From Pseudarthrobacter sp. IC2-21 (lineage in GTDB: Bacteria > Actinomycetota > Actinomycetes > Actinomycetales > Micrococcaceae): 64,000 nucleotides of DNA. The translations under genes and the position numbers were made by a program. The stretch covers positions 3,410,001-3,474,000 of the forward strand of contig NZ_CP139145.1 in the NCBI RefSeq assembly GCF_034048115.1, written 5' to 3'. Below the pieces are notes generated by a model, which was not told the DNA's origin, did not search any database, and was given only the letters and a program-made list of their open reading frames with translations. Numbering within the stretch: position 1 is the stretch's first letter; each line of letters starts with the position of its first letter. Below are positions 7,876 through 15,602 of this stretch, piece by piece.

Positions 7876-10638
7876 TTAGAGCAGGCCGCGGTCACGTCCG
7901 CGGCGGACGGCCGCCCGGCGGCTGCTGACGCCGAGCTTGGTGAAGATGTGTTTGGTGTGCGTGCGCAGCGTGTTGTGCGAAATGAACAGTGCGCGGGCGA
8001 TCTCCGGCCCGCTCAGTTCACTGTCGAGGAGCCTCAGAACCTGCAGTTCCCGCTCGCTCAGCGGGTCAACGTCCGACGGGGGCTCCTCACCTGGGCGCGA
8101 CGGCTCCGGGCGCGATGGTACCCAACCCGAGGCTAGCGGGTGCGGGGGCGCAGCCAGGGCGAGCAGACGCCGCGCGTGGGCGGCAGCCCCGCCGTCGTCC
8201 ATTGCAGCATCACCAGACTCACGCACAGCCCCGCGCAGCAGCGCCAGCATGGGCGGCCCTTCGCCGAGGAACAGCCGCACGTACTGCTCCGGCTCGGGCA
8301 CCCCGGTGAGCGCAGACGCCAGCGCCTCCTGTGCGCGCGGGGTGTCGCCCAGCGCATCATGCGCGAGGGCCTGGAGCAGGCGGATTTCCACCACGCTGCC
8401 CGCACGGCCGGATGGGGCCGCGTCCGCGAGCAACCGGTCCAGCAGGTCAAGCGCACCCGCGGCAACGGGGGTGTTCGGCTGCTTCCGCTGCTGCGCGATG
8501 AGCAGCCGGACCAGGGTGAGGTGGCTGTACTCGTGCAGGTAGCCGGCTTTGTCAGCGGCCGTAACCCCGGCGGCACGTGCCCAGGCGGCGGCCGCGGCGA
8601 GGTCACCCTGGCGGATCCGGACGCGGGCCTTGATGGCCGGGACGGGGCGCACTGCGGGGAAGAACCCGGGCCGGAAAAGCTGCTCGGCCTGGTCCAGGTA
8701 TGTAAGGGCGCGGCCTGGATCGCCCTCGTCCTGGGCAACCAGGCCCTTGGCCACAAACCACCGGTAGCGGCTTTCGGTCATGGGCCCCCGTTCCACGAAG
8801 GCCGCGGCGGCGTCGAGGTGCTTGATGGCGCCGCCCGGGTCACCGGACTGGCGGCACAGTTCGCTCAGGGCCACGTGCAGTTCCGCGCCCGCCCGGGCCA
8901 GGGCGTCGCCGCGGGTGTTCGCCTCGTGCAGCGCAGCCTCGCAGATCCGCCGCGCTTCGCCCGGCCGGCCGGCAGCCTGCCACATGTCCGACAGGATGAC
9001 CGTGCTGCTGAGCTCGTCCAGCAGGTTCCCGGCTGCGCGCAGGCTCGCAACAGCCTGCGTGAACGTCTCCAAGGCACGGCGCACGTCGCCCTCCGCCCAT
9101 GCGGCAAGGCCGAGGAAGGCGCCCGCGGCACCCCGCGCAAGGTGGTGGCCGGGACCCGCCAACGCCAAGGCGTTCCGGGCGTGGGCGGCGGTGCCTGCCA
9201 CATCGCCCCTGGCCTGCGCGAGCGAGGCCCGGTAGATGGCAATCGTGGCCGGGAGCATCAGCTCCTCGTCGGTTGCAGGGCGGTGCGCCGGTTCGGCGGA
9301 GGCCGCGTCGGCCAGCCCACGGTCGGCGTCGTCAAACCGCTGCTCCGCACCCCCGAGCTCGCCTGCACTCATCAGCATGCCGCCATAAAACACGCTCAGC
9401 ACCGGGCTCCGGCGGATGACAGCGTCCGGCAGTTCCCTGAGCCAGCCAAACAGGACGGCATCCTGGCGGCTACGCCGCAGCACCGGCACGGCCAGCTCCA
9501 CCAGGTGCCCGGCCCGGTCAAAGTCCTTGCCGGCGAGCGCGTGCCGGATGGAGTCCTCAAGGTGGCCGTGCGACTCGTACCAGTGGCTGGCGCGTTCATG
9601 CAGCACTGGAATCCGGCCGGGCTCTTGACCGAGCAGGCGTCCGCGCAGCACGTCGGCGAAGAGGTGATGGTAGCGGTACCACTCGCGCCGGTCATCCAGC
9701 GGGATGACAAAAAGGTTGGCGCGTTCCAAGGCCACCAGTGTGGCGCTTCCATCCTCGCGGCCGGTCACCGCGTCGCAGAGCGGGCCGGTGAGCCTGCCGA
9801 GGACAGCGGTGTGCAGCAGGAAACTGCGGACCGACTCCGGCTGATGCTCCAGGACTTCCTCCACCAGGTAGTCCACGATGTACCGGTCGTTCCCGGCGAA
9901 GCGCTCAATGAACCCGGCGGCGTCGTTGCGGTCCCTGAGCGAAAGTGCGGCCAGCTGGAGCGCGGCAATCCAGCCCTCCGTCCGCTGTTCCAGGGTGGAC
10001 ACCTGCCCCGGGTCCAGGTCCAGCCCCGCAACATCTTTGAAGTAGGCGGCAGCCTCTTCCGGGGTGAACCGCAGGTCAGCGGCGCGGATCTCGGCCAGAT
10101 CACCCCGCACCCGCCAACGGGACAGCGGCAGGTCAGGGTCCGAGCGCGTGCTCAGCACCACGTGCACGTGCGGCGGCAGGTGCTCCACAAAGTAGGTCAT
10201 GCCGGCGCGCACTGCCTGGCTGTCCACGGCGTGGTAGTCGTCCAGCACCAGCCAGACGTCCTCTGCCACTTCAGCGAGGTCGTTCACAAGGGAGGTGATG
10301 ACCAGCTCGGTGGCCGATGGGGAGGTCCCGAGGAGCTCCAGCGCCCCTGCCCCGACGCCGGTCACCGCCTCCTGCAGGGACGCTGCAACATACGTCCAAA
10401 AAGTGGCCGGCTCGCTGTCCGCGGGCTCCAGCGAAAGCCAGGCAACGCGGCGGCCCTCACCGGCCGCACCCAGCCAGTCCGCCAGCAGGGCGGTCTTCCC
10501 GAACCCCGCCGGGGCGGACACAAGCAGCAGCCCGGACTCCGCGCCGCGGCGAAGCTTCTCCCGCAGCCGCGGGCGTGCCACAAATCCGCGGCGCGGCGCG
10601 GGAACATACAGCTTGGTGGCAATCATCGAGCGTTTCAT
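7876..10638 (-). CDS. MalT-type LuxR-family ATP-dependent transcriptional regulator
   Basis: STAND-type regulator of about 920 aa. Near residues 42-49 is a Walker A motif (APAGFGKT), followed by a Walker B-like stretch (VWLVLDDYHAV). A long TPR-like helical middle region comes next. The C-terminus is a LuxR helix-turn-helix (LSERELQVLRLLDSELSGPEIARALFISHNTLRTHTKHIFTKLG). Such proteins bind a ligand through the repeat region, oligomerise with ATP and activate nearby genes. The likely target is the downstream DUF4386-like gene. The start is uncertain: 10638 (MKRSMIATK) is used; 10626 is also possible. Confidence 0.85.
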   Translation of the reverse strand: MKRSMIATKLYVPAPRRGFVARPRLREKLRRGAESGLLLVSAPAGFGKTALLADWLGAAGEGRRVAWLSLEPADSEPATFWTYVAASLQEAVTGVGAGALELLGTSPSATELVITSLVNDLAEVAEDVWLVLDDYHAVDSQAVRAGMTYFVEHLPPHVHVVLSTRSDPDLPLSRWRVRGDLAEIRAADLRFTPEEAAAYFKDVAGLDLDPGQVSTLEQRTEGWIAALQLAALSLRDRNDAAGFIERFAGNDRYIVDYLVEEVLEHQPESVRSFLLHTAVLGRLTGPLCDAVTGREDGSATLVALERANLFVIPLDDRREWYRYHHLFADVLRGRLLGQEPGRIPVLHERASHWYESHGHLEDSIRHALAGKDFDRAGHLVELAVPVLRRSRQDAVLFGWLRELPDAVIRRSPVLSVFYGGMLMSAGELGGAEQRFDDADRGLADAASAEPAHRPATDEELMLPATIAIYRASLAQARGDVAGTAAHARNALALAGPGHHLARGAAGAFLGLAAWAEGDVRRALETFTQAVASLRAAGNLLDELSSTVILSDMWQAAGRPGEARRICEAALHEANTRGDALARAGAELHVALSELCRQSGDPGGAIKHLDAAAAFVERGPMTESRYRWFVAKGLVAQDEGDPGRALTYLDQAEQLFRPGFFPAVRPVPAIKARVRIRQGDLAAAAAWARAAGVTAADKAGYLHEYSHLTLVRLLIAQQRKQPNTPVAAGALDLLDRLLADAAPSGRAGSVVEIRLLQALAHDALGDTPRAQEALASALTGVPEPEQYVRLFLGEGPPMLALLRGAVRESGDAAMDDGGAAAHARRLLALAAPPHPLASGWVPSRPEPSRPGEEPPSDVDPLSERELQVLRLLDSELSGPEIARALFISHNTLRTHTKHIFTKLGVSSRRAAVRRGRDRGLL

Positions 10639-10719
10639 CCGGATCCGTCCCGCGCAGGGCGGCGACGCCCGCACTCAGCCAGGTGCCGCCGTCGGGCGTT
10701 TGAGTTTGAACCCTCGCCC

Positions 10720-10782
10720 CAACGCGGGGTCACTTAACGCCCAAAGTTACCTGCGGAGGGGACTTTAAGTGACCCCGCGTTG
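10720..10782. repeat. inverted repeat at the 3' end of pta
   Basis: CAACGCGGGGTCACTTAA at 10720-10737 is the exact reverse complement of 10765-10782, with 27 bp between the arms. The element straddles the pta stop codon (10734-10736), so the last dozen or so codons of pta lie inside it. It may also act as a terminator stem. The TCACTTAA core recurs in the composite repeat at 12941-13071. Confidence 0.85.
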
Positions 10783-12860
10783 CTGTCCGCCGGAACCTGC
10801 GCCTGGATGGCCGTGATGGCCACGGTGTTCACGATGTCCTCCACCGTGCAGCCGCGGGAGAGGTCATTGACCGGCTTCCGGAGCCCCTGCAGGACGGGCC
10901 CGACGGCGACCGCCCCCGAGCTCTGCTGCACCGCCTTGTACGTGTTGTTGCCGGTGTTCAGGTCCGGGAAGATGAACACGGTTGCCTGCCCTGCCACGGT
11001 GGAGCCGGGCATTTTGGACTCCGCGATGGCGGCGTCCACGGCGGCGTCGTACTGGATGGGGCCTTCGACGGCGAGATCCGGGCGGCGCTGGCGCACCAGT
11101 TCGGTGGCCTGCCGGACTTCGTCCACCGCCTCGCCGGAGCCGGAGCCGCCGGTGGAGTAGGACAGCATGGCCACCCGGGGTTCCACGCCGAACTGCGCGG
11201 CGGTCTCGGCCGAGGCCAGCGCAATGTCCGCCAGCTGCTCAACGTTGGGGTCCGGGTTCACGGCGCAGTCGCCGTAGACCAGCACCCGGTCCGGCATGAG
11301 CATCAGGAACACCGAGGAGACGATCTTGACGCCGTCGCGGGTTTTCACGAACTCCAGCGCGGGCCGGATGGTGTGCGCGGTGGTGTGCGCGGCGCCGGAG
11401 ACCATGCCGTCCACCACGCCCAGCTGGACCATCATGGTCCCGAAGTAGCTGCCGTCCTGCATGATTTCCAGCGCCTTGGCCAGGTCCACGCCCTTGTGCG
11501 CCCGCAGTTCGGCGTACTTTTCGGCAAACTTCTGGCGCAGCTCCGAGGTGGCCGGGTCCACGATGTTGATTCCGGACAGGTCGATGCCGTTGGCCGCGGC
11601 AAGCTCCCGGACATCCGGTTCGGGGCCCAGCAGGGTCAGGTCGCACACGTCGCGGCGGTGCAGGATTTCCGCGGCGCGCAGGATGCGCACGTCCGTCCCT
11701 TCCGGCAGCACCACGTGCCGGCGCTGCGCGCGGGCCCGCTCGATGAGGTCGTGCAGGAACCGCAGCGGGGTCATCCGTTCCAGGCGGGGCAGGTGCAGGC
11801 GTTCCACAAGCTCTGCCTCGTCCACCCGCTTGGACCACAGGCCCAGGGCGGAGGCCACCTTGCGGCGGTGCCCGGACCAGATCTCGCTGCGGACTTCGGA
11901 GACGCGCTTGGCCGTCATGTAGGTGTCCTCGCCGGCGGAAAACACCGGGAACGGCGCCTGCGCCAGGAGCGGATAGATGTTGGCGTCCGGCGCGAGGCCG
12001 CCGGTGAGGATCAGGGCAGACGGCACCGGAAATTCCGGCGAGAACGACGACGCCAGGCAGGCCACCATCACGTCCGCACGGTCCCCCGGGACGATCACCA
12101 GGGCGCCCTCATCCAGGACGTTCAGGAAGTTGCCCACGTTCATGGCCGCGACCTTGATGTCCTTCACGTCGCGTTCCATGTCCGCACGGCCGGCGATCTG
12201 CCGCACACCCAGCGCTGTGGCCACCTCGCCGGTGGTGGGCCGGGCGATCTCCTCCAACTCGGGGAGGACATACACCGGCCGGCCGGAGACTCCCACCTTC
12301 ACCTCGGCCGCGATCCTGTCCACTAACGTCGCGTCGGCGCGGTTCACCATGATGGCCAGCAGCGAGCACTTCTCCGCGATCAGTTCCTTGCGGGCAACTT
12401 CGACGGCGGCCGCAGCTTCCGCCACGCTGAGCCCCTTGGCCCCCACCACGGCCACTACCTGGGCAGAAAGGTTGTTGGCCAGCCGGGCGTTGAGGTCGAA
12501 TTCGACGGCGGCGTCCTGACCGGTCAGGTCCGTCCCCTCCACGATCACCACGTCGCAGTGCCGGGCGATCCCGGCAAAGATCTCCACGCAGCGGGCATCG
12601 ATCTCGGCCCGTTTCCCGTCGGCCAGCAGGGCGCGCACCTCGCCTGAAGTCAGTCCACCGCGGCACCGGTCGTCGTCGAGTCCGAAACGCGCCTTCATCA
12701 GCGCCACCATGGGGTCTTCGGCCGCATCCGGGCCGTGAACCACCGGCTTGAAGAAGCCGATCCGGTCCGCGTGCCGGTGAAGTGTGTCCGCGAGGCCCAG
12801 GGCGATCAGGGATTTGCCCGAGCCCGGAGTGGTTGCGCTGACGTAAATGCCTTTGGCCAT
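10734..12860 (-). CDS. pta: phosphate acetyltransferase (long form)
   Basis: Converts acetyl-CoA and phosphate to acetyl phosphate and CoA, working with AckA. The 708 aa protein has the long-form architecture: an N-terminal BioD-like P-loop domain (VSATTPGSGKS, residues 7-17), a central DRTGG-type regulatory domain, and the C-terminal catalytic domain (GAAHTTAHTIRPALEF, MLSYSTGGSGSGEAVD, FIFPDLNTGNNTYK). The start at 12860 (MAKGIYVSATT) has an AAAGGGCGG site. The final residues SLKVPSAGNFGR are encoded by an inverted repeat, so the natural C-terminus may have been replaced. Confidence 0.96.
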   Translation of the reverse strand: MAKGIYVSATTPGSGKSLIALGLADTLHRHADRIGFFKPVVHGPDAAEDPMVALMKARFGLDDDRCRGGLTSGEVRALLADGKRAEIDARCVEIFAGIARHCDVVIVEGTDLTGQDAAVEFDLNARLANNLSAQVVAVVGAKGLSVAEAAAAVEVARKELIAEKCSLLAIMVNRADATLVDRIAAEVKVGVSGRPVYVLPELEEIARPTTGEVATALGVRQIAGRADMERDVKDIKVAAMNVGNFLNVLDEGALVIVPGDRADVMVACLASSFSPEFPVPSALILTGGLAPDANIYPLLAQAPFPVFSAGEDTYMTAKRVSEVRSEIWSGHRRKVASALGLWSKRVDEAELVERLHLPRLERMTPLRFLHDLIERARAQRRHVVLPEGTDVRILRAAEILHRRDVCDLTLLGPEPDVRELAAANGIDLSGINIVDPATSELRQKFAEKYAELRAHKGVDLAKALEIMQDGSYFGTMMVQLGVVDGMVSGAAHTTAHTIRPALEFVKTRDGVKIVSSVFLMLMPDRVLVYGDCAVNPDPNVEQLADIALASAETAAQFGVEPRVAMLSYSTGGSGSGEAVDEVRQATELVRQRRPDLAVEGPIQYDAAVDAAIAESKMPGSTVAGQATVFIFPDLNTGNNTYKAVQQSSGAVAVGPVLQGLRKPVNDLSRGCTVEDIVNTVAITAIQAQVPADSNAGSLKVPSAGNFGR

Positions 12861-13284
12861 GGTCCGCCCTTTGCTGTGCTGGTGCAGGTACAACCATCCT
12901 TGCACCTCGGGCGTGCACAGGTGATCTCCCCCAGCCCCAGCGCTCTCTCACTTAATGCGGGTTTTCTGGGGATGCTCTCTCACTTAACGTCGGTTTTCCG
13001 GGGACGCTCGCTCACTTTCTTGAGGAAAGTGAGAGAGCGCTTGGGAAAAACCCGCATTAAGTGAGAGAGCGTCGCCAGGGTCGGGGGCGGGGCGGCGGCG
13101 GGACTGCACTGGGCGGCGGCGGGACTGCGCCGGGCGGCGCCGGGAGTGCTCCCCGCCGCCGCCGCCCCCTCCTTTGGCAACTTTGCGCAACTTTGGGCAA
13201 CCGATTGCCAAAAGCTGGTTTCCTGCTATACGGTAATACCCGCGTCGACGGAGCTGTGGGCGCCGTCTCAGAACAGGAAAAGCA
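12861..13284. other. intergenic region between pta and MHS transporter, packed with repeats
   Basis: This 424 bp stretch has no plausible gene. From left to right it holds a composite palindromic element (12941-13071), a G/C-rich tract with two near-identical units GGCGGCGGCGGGACTGC (about 13091-13132), and a short direct repeat GCAACTTTG (13178 and 13188) flanked by TTGGCAA/TTGCCAA at 13174-13180 and 13205-13211. A TATACGGTAATAC stretch about 50 bp before the transporter start may hold its -10 element. Confidence 0.6.
12941..13071. repeat. composite intergenic palindromic repeat
   Basis: Four copies of a CGCTCTCTCACTT-type unit. Two are direct (12941-12966 and 12973-12998). A short central palindrome follows (CGCTCGCTCACTTTC at 13005-13019 against GAAAGTGAGAGAGCG at 13025-13039). 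The last copy, 13045-13071, is inverted relative to the first. The arrangement resembles bacterial BIME/REP mosaics. It lies upstream of pta and of the MHS transporter gene. Confidence 0.85.
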
Positions 13285-14637
13285 ATGACGCAAAGCCCCT
13301 CGCCTACGGGCACCCAGACACACGGCGCGCTTCACCCGGCGGCCGTCAACAAGACCGAACTGCGCCGCGCCGGCTGGGCCGGCTTCATTGGCACCGTGCT
13401 GGAAAACTACGACATGGTTGTTTACGGTGTTGGCACCGCCATCATTTTCAACACCCTGTTCTTCCCCAACGTCTCCCCCGCAGTCGGCTTCATCGCCAGC
13501 TTCGGCGCCTACGCCGTCGGCTTCATCGCCCGGCCCATGGGCGGCCTGTTCTTCTCCCGCTACGGCGACAAAATCGGGCGCAAGTTCGTTCTCGTGGCCA
13601 CGCTGGCCCTGATGGGAACCGCCACCTTCGCCATGGGCCTGCTGCCCACCTACGAATCCGTGGGCATCCTGGCTCCAATCCTGCTGACCGTCCTGCGCTT
13701 CATCCAGGGCTTCGGCGCCGGCGCCGAAATGGCCAGCGCCGTGGTGCTGCTCGCCGAATTTGCACCCAAGGGCAAGCGCGGTGCCATGACCTCGCTCGTC
13801 TGGGCGGGCGCCGCCGTCGGCTCCGTCTTTGGTTCCGGCGCGTGGATCCTGGTCCAGCTGTTGCCGCGCGAAGACCTCGAGTCCTGGGGCTGGCGTCTGG
13901 TGTTCCTCTCCAGCGCCCTGGTGACAATCGCGGCTTACCTGATCCGCCGCAACATGAAGGAATCCCCGGTCTTCGCCGAGCTGAAGAAGGAGCACGTGGA
14001 GGCGGCCTCCCCCGTCTCCGAGGTGCTCAAGAAGGGCCGCCGTCCGCTCCGCCAGGTCTTCCTCATCAACATGGGCACACACGCCCACTCGTATATCTAC
14101 CAGGCGTTCCTGGGCACCTTCCTGATCTCGGTCGTCAACATCGATAAGACCCTGATCCCCCAAATGCTGGCCATGGGCGGCCTGTTCGCCATCCCCGCGG
14201 CCCTCATCGCCGGACGGGCCACCGACCGCTGGGGCCGGAAGCCCGTGAACGTCTTTATCCTCGCGTTCCTCTTCCTGTTCTCCTTCCCCGCGTTCTGGCT
14301 CACCAGCACGGGCAACGTCTGGCTGATCGCCCTGGTCTACGCCGTGGGCTTCACCTTCGCCGTGGAGGGCGGCATCGCGACCCAGTCGGCCATGTACGCG
14401 GAGCTGTTCGGCTCCAAGTACCGCTACGCCGGCGTGGCGATTGCCCGTGAGTTCTCCGCCATCTTCGGCGGCGGCATCGCGCCCATCATCTGCTCCGCCC
14501 TGCTGGCGTGGGCCACCAATTCCTACTGGCCCATTGCCGTTTACATGATGATCATCGTGGGCATCTCCCTGTTCCAGGCCATCAAGACCCCCGAGACCAG
14601 GGACCGGGACCTCACGCTGGAGGAAAACGCCAGCTAA
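13285..14637 (+). CDS. MHS-family (MFS) metabolite:proton symporter
   Basis: 450 aa transporter with 12 predicted membrane segments. Signatures are those of the metabolite:H+ symporter branch: GTVLENYDMVVYG in the first helix, the MFS loop motif RPMGGLFFSRYGDKIGRK, and RFIQGFGAGAEMASAVVLLAEFAP. Substrates in this family include carboxylates and compatible solutes; the specific one cannot be told. An AGGAAAAG site precedes ATG 13285. A strong palindromic terminator follows at 14670. Confidence 0.88.
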   Translation: MTQSPSPTGTQTHGALHPAAVNKTELRRAGWAGFIGTVLENYDMVVYGVGTAIIFNTLFFPNVSPAVGFIASFGAYAVGFIARPMGGLFFSRYGDKIGRKFVLVATLALMGTATFAMGLLPTYESVGILAPILLTVLRFIQGFGAGAEMASAVVLLAEFAPKGKRGAMTSLVWAGAAVGSVFGSGAWILVQLLPREDLESWGWRLVFLSSALVTIAAYLIRRNMKESPVFAELKKEHVEAASPVSEVLKKGRRPLRQVFLINMGTHAHSYIYQAFLGTFLISVVNIDKTLIPQMLAMGGLFAIPAALIAGRATDRWGRKPVNVFILAFLFLFSFPAFWLTSTGNVWLIALVYAVGFTFAVEGGIATQSAMYAELFGSKYRYAGVAIAREFSAIFGGGIAPIICSALLAWATNSYWPIAVYMMIIVGISLFQAIKTPETRDRDLTLEENAS

Positions 14638-14669
14638 CCGCTGCTTCACTCGAGCTCCGTCACGAAAAA

Positions 14670-14704
14670 GCGGTGGACCACCCCGGGGTGGTCCACCGCT
14701 TTTG
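14670..14704 (+). terminator. perfect-stem intrinsic terminator
   Basis: GCGGTGGACCACCCC at 14670-14684 is directly followed by its exact reverse complement, 14685-14699, then TTTT. Because AAAAA precedes the stem, it could work in both directions. It ends the MHS transporter transcript. Confidence 0.85.
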
Positions 14705-14771
14705 TGTTCTTCGGCACCACGGGGCGCTACGGTGGAGGGACAGAGCCAGCCACAACCTAAGGAAGGCCGCC

Positions 14772-15059
14772 ATGAGTCAGCACAAAGAGCCGGACCCCGG
14801 GTTCATCATTCCCGATCCCTCCACCCTCAGGGAGGACAGCCCCGGCGACGTCGGTGACGAGGCCAACGTCATCCGTTTCAGTGAGGAGCAGGCACTGATC
14901 GAGGAACAGGTTCACGGCATCCGCCCGGACACCTACAGCGTGCCGCGTGGCGGTCCCACCATGGAGGAAGCGCGCGGCAACATGGACCTGACCGACACCG
15001 GCACCAGCCCCTCCGATGACAGCAGCGACGACGGCCTGCACGGCGGTGCGGAAGCCTGA
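14772..15059 (+). CDS. small acidic hypothetical protein, 95 aa
   Basis: Soluble, Asp/Glu-rich protein starting MSQHKEPDPGFIIPDPST at ATG 14772 with AAGGAAGG upstream. It has one potentially helical stretch (ANVIRFSEEQALIEEQVHGIRPD) and a disordered Ser/Asp-rich tail. No family recognised. It stands alone after a terminator and is convergent with the VOC gene. Confidence 0.6.
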   Translation: MSQHKEPDPGFIIPDPSTLREDSPGDVGDEANVIRFSEEQALIEEQVHGIRPDTYSVPRGGPTMEEARGNMDLTDTGTSPSDDSSDDGLHGGAEA

Positions 15060-15132
15060 GCACGGGGAACCCCGGGGAGACCCGGGACACCTGCACCGGC
15101 TGATGACCGGGCCGCCGCACCTGCGCGGCGCC

Positions 15133-15540
15133 TCACAGCTGGTAGTCGGCCTCGGCCCGCAGGGTTTCGTGGACGCACAGGATGTTGTGTTCGGTGTCCA
15201 TGAACCAGGCGCACTTCTCGGAATCCGTGGTGCAGATATGGTTTTCGGTCTTCAGGTTGGGCAGGTTGTAGTCCTGGAACCGGACGCCTCTGGCTTCCAT
15301 GTCCTGAACGGTCCGCTCAATGTCGCGCACCTCAAAGCTGAGGGCGGTGTGCTCGGAATGTTTGCCATCCGAGACTGGCTTCAGCTGCAGCGTCGGGCCG
15401 CCATCGGCACCGAGTAGCTCGCTTCCATCCTCTGTGGTTCCGCGGAGCGGGAGGCCCAATTTTTCAGTGTAAAAACTGTGGGCGCGCGCCACATCATCTA
15501 CCGGCAGGATGGTTGTGGCTGTGTTCAGGGCTAGGTTCAT
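15133..15540 (-). CDS. VOC-superfamily (glyoxalase-like) protein
   Basis: 135 aa protein of the vicinal oxygen chelate fold, two beta-alpha-beta-beta-beta modules. Visible marks are DDVARAHSFYTEKLGLPL near the N-terminus and DSEKCAWFMDTEHNILCVHE near the C-terminus, the latter with a likely metal-ligand Glu. Such proteins act as lyases, dioxygenases or resistance binding proteins; the substrate is not evident. Confidence 0.8.
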   Translation of the reverse strand: MNLALNTATTILPVDDVARAHSFYTEKLGLPLRGTTEDGSELLGADGGPTLQLKPVSDGKHSEHTALSFEVRDIERTVQDMEARGVRFQDYNLPNLKTENHICTTDSEKCAWFMDTEHNILCVHETLRAEADYQL

Positions 15541-15602
15541 TTCGCCACCTCCTACGGGGACGATCTTACGCCTGGGCGCGCCTGTTGCTCCATCACTTGC
15601 GG

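Noticed and set aside
8140..10737. 865-codon open frame on the plus strand
   Set aside because: It lies entirely antisense to the LuxR regulator, has no ribosome site and no recognisable motif; the opposite strand has clear Walker A and HTH motifs.
13057..14649. 530-codon minus-strand frame opposite the MHS transporter
   Set aside because: Low-complexity Gly/His/Asp-rich translation and no start signals; the plus strand encodes a full transporter.
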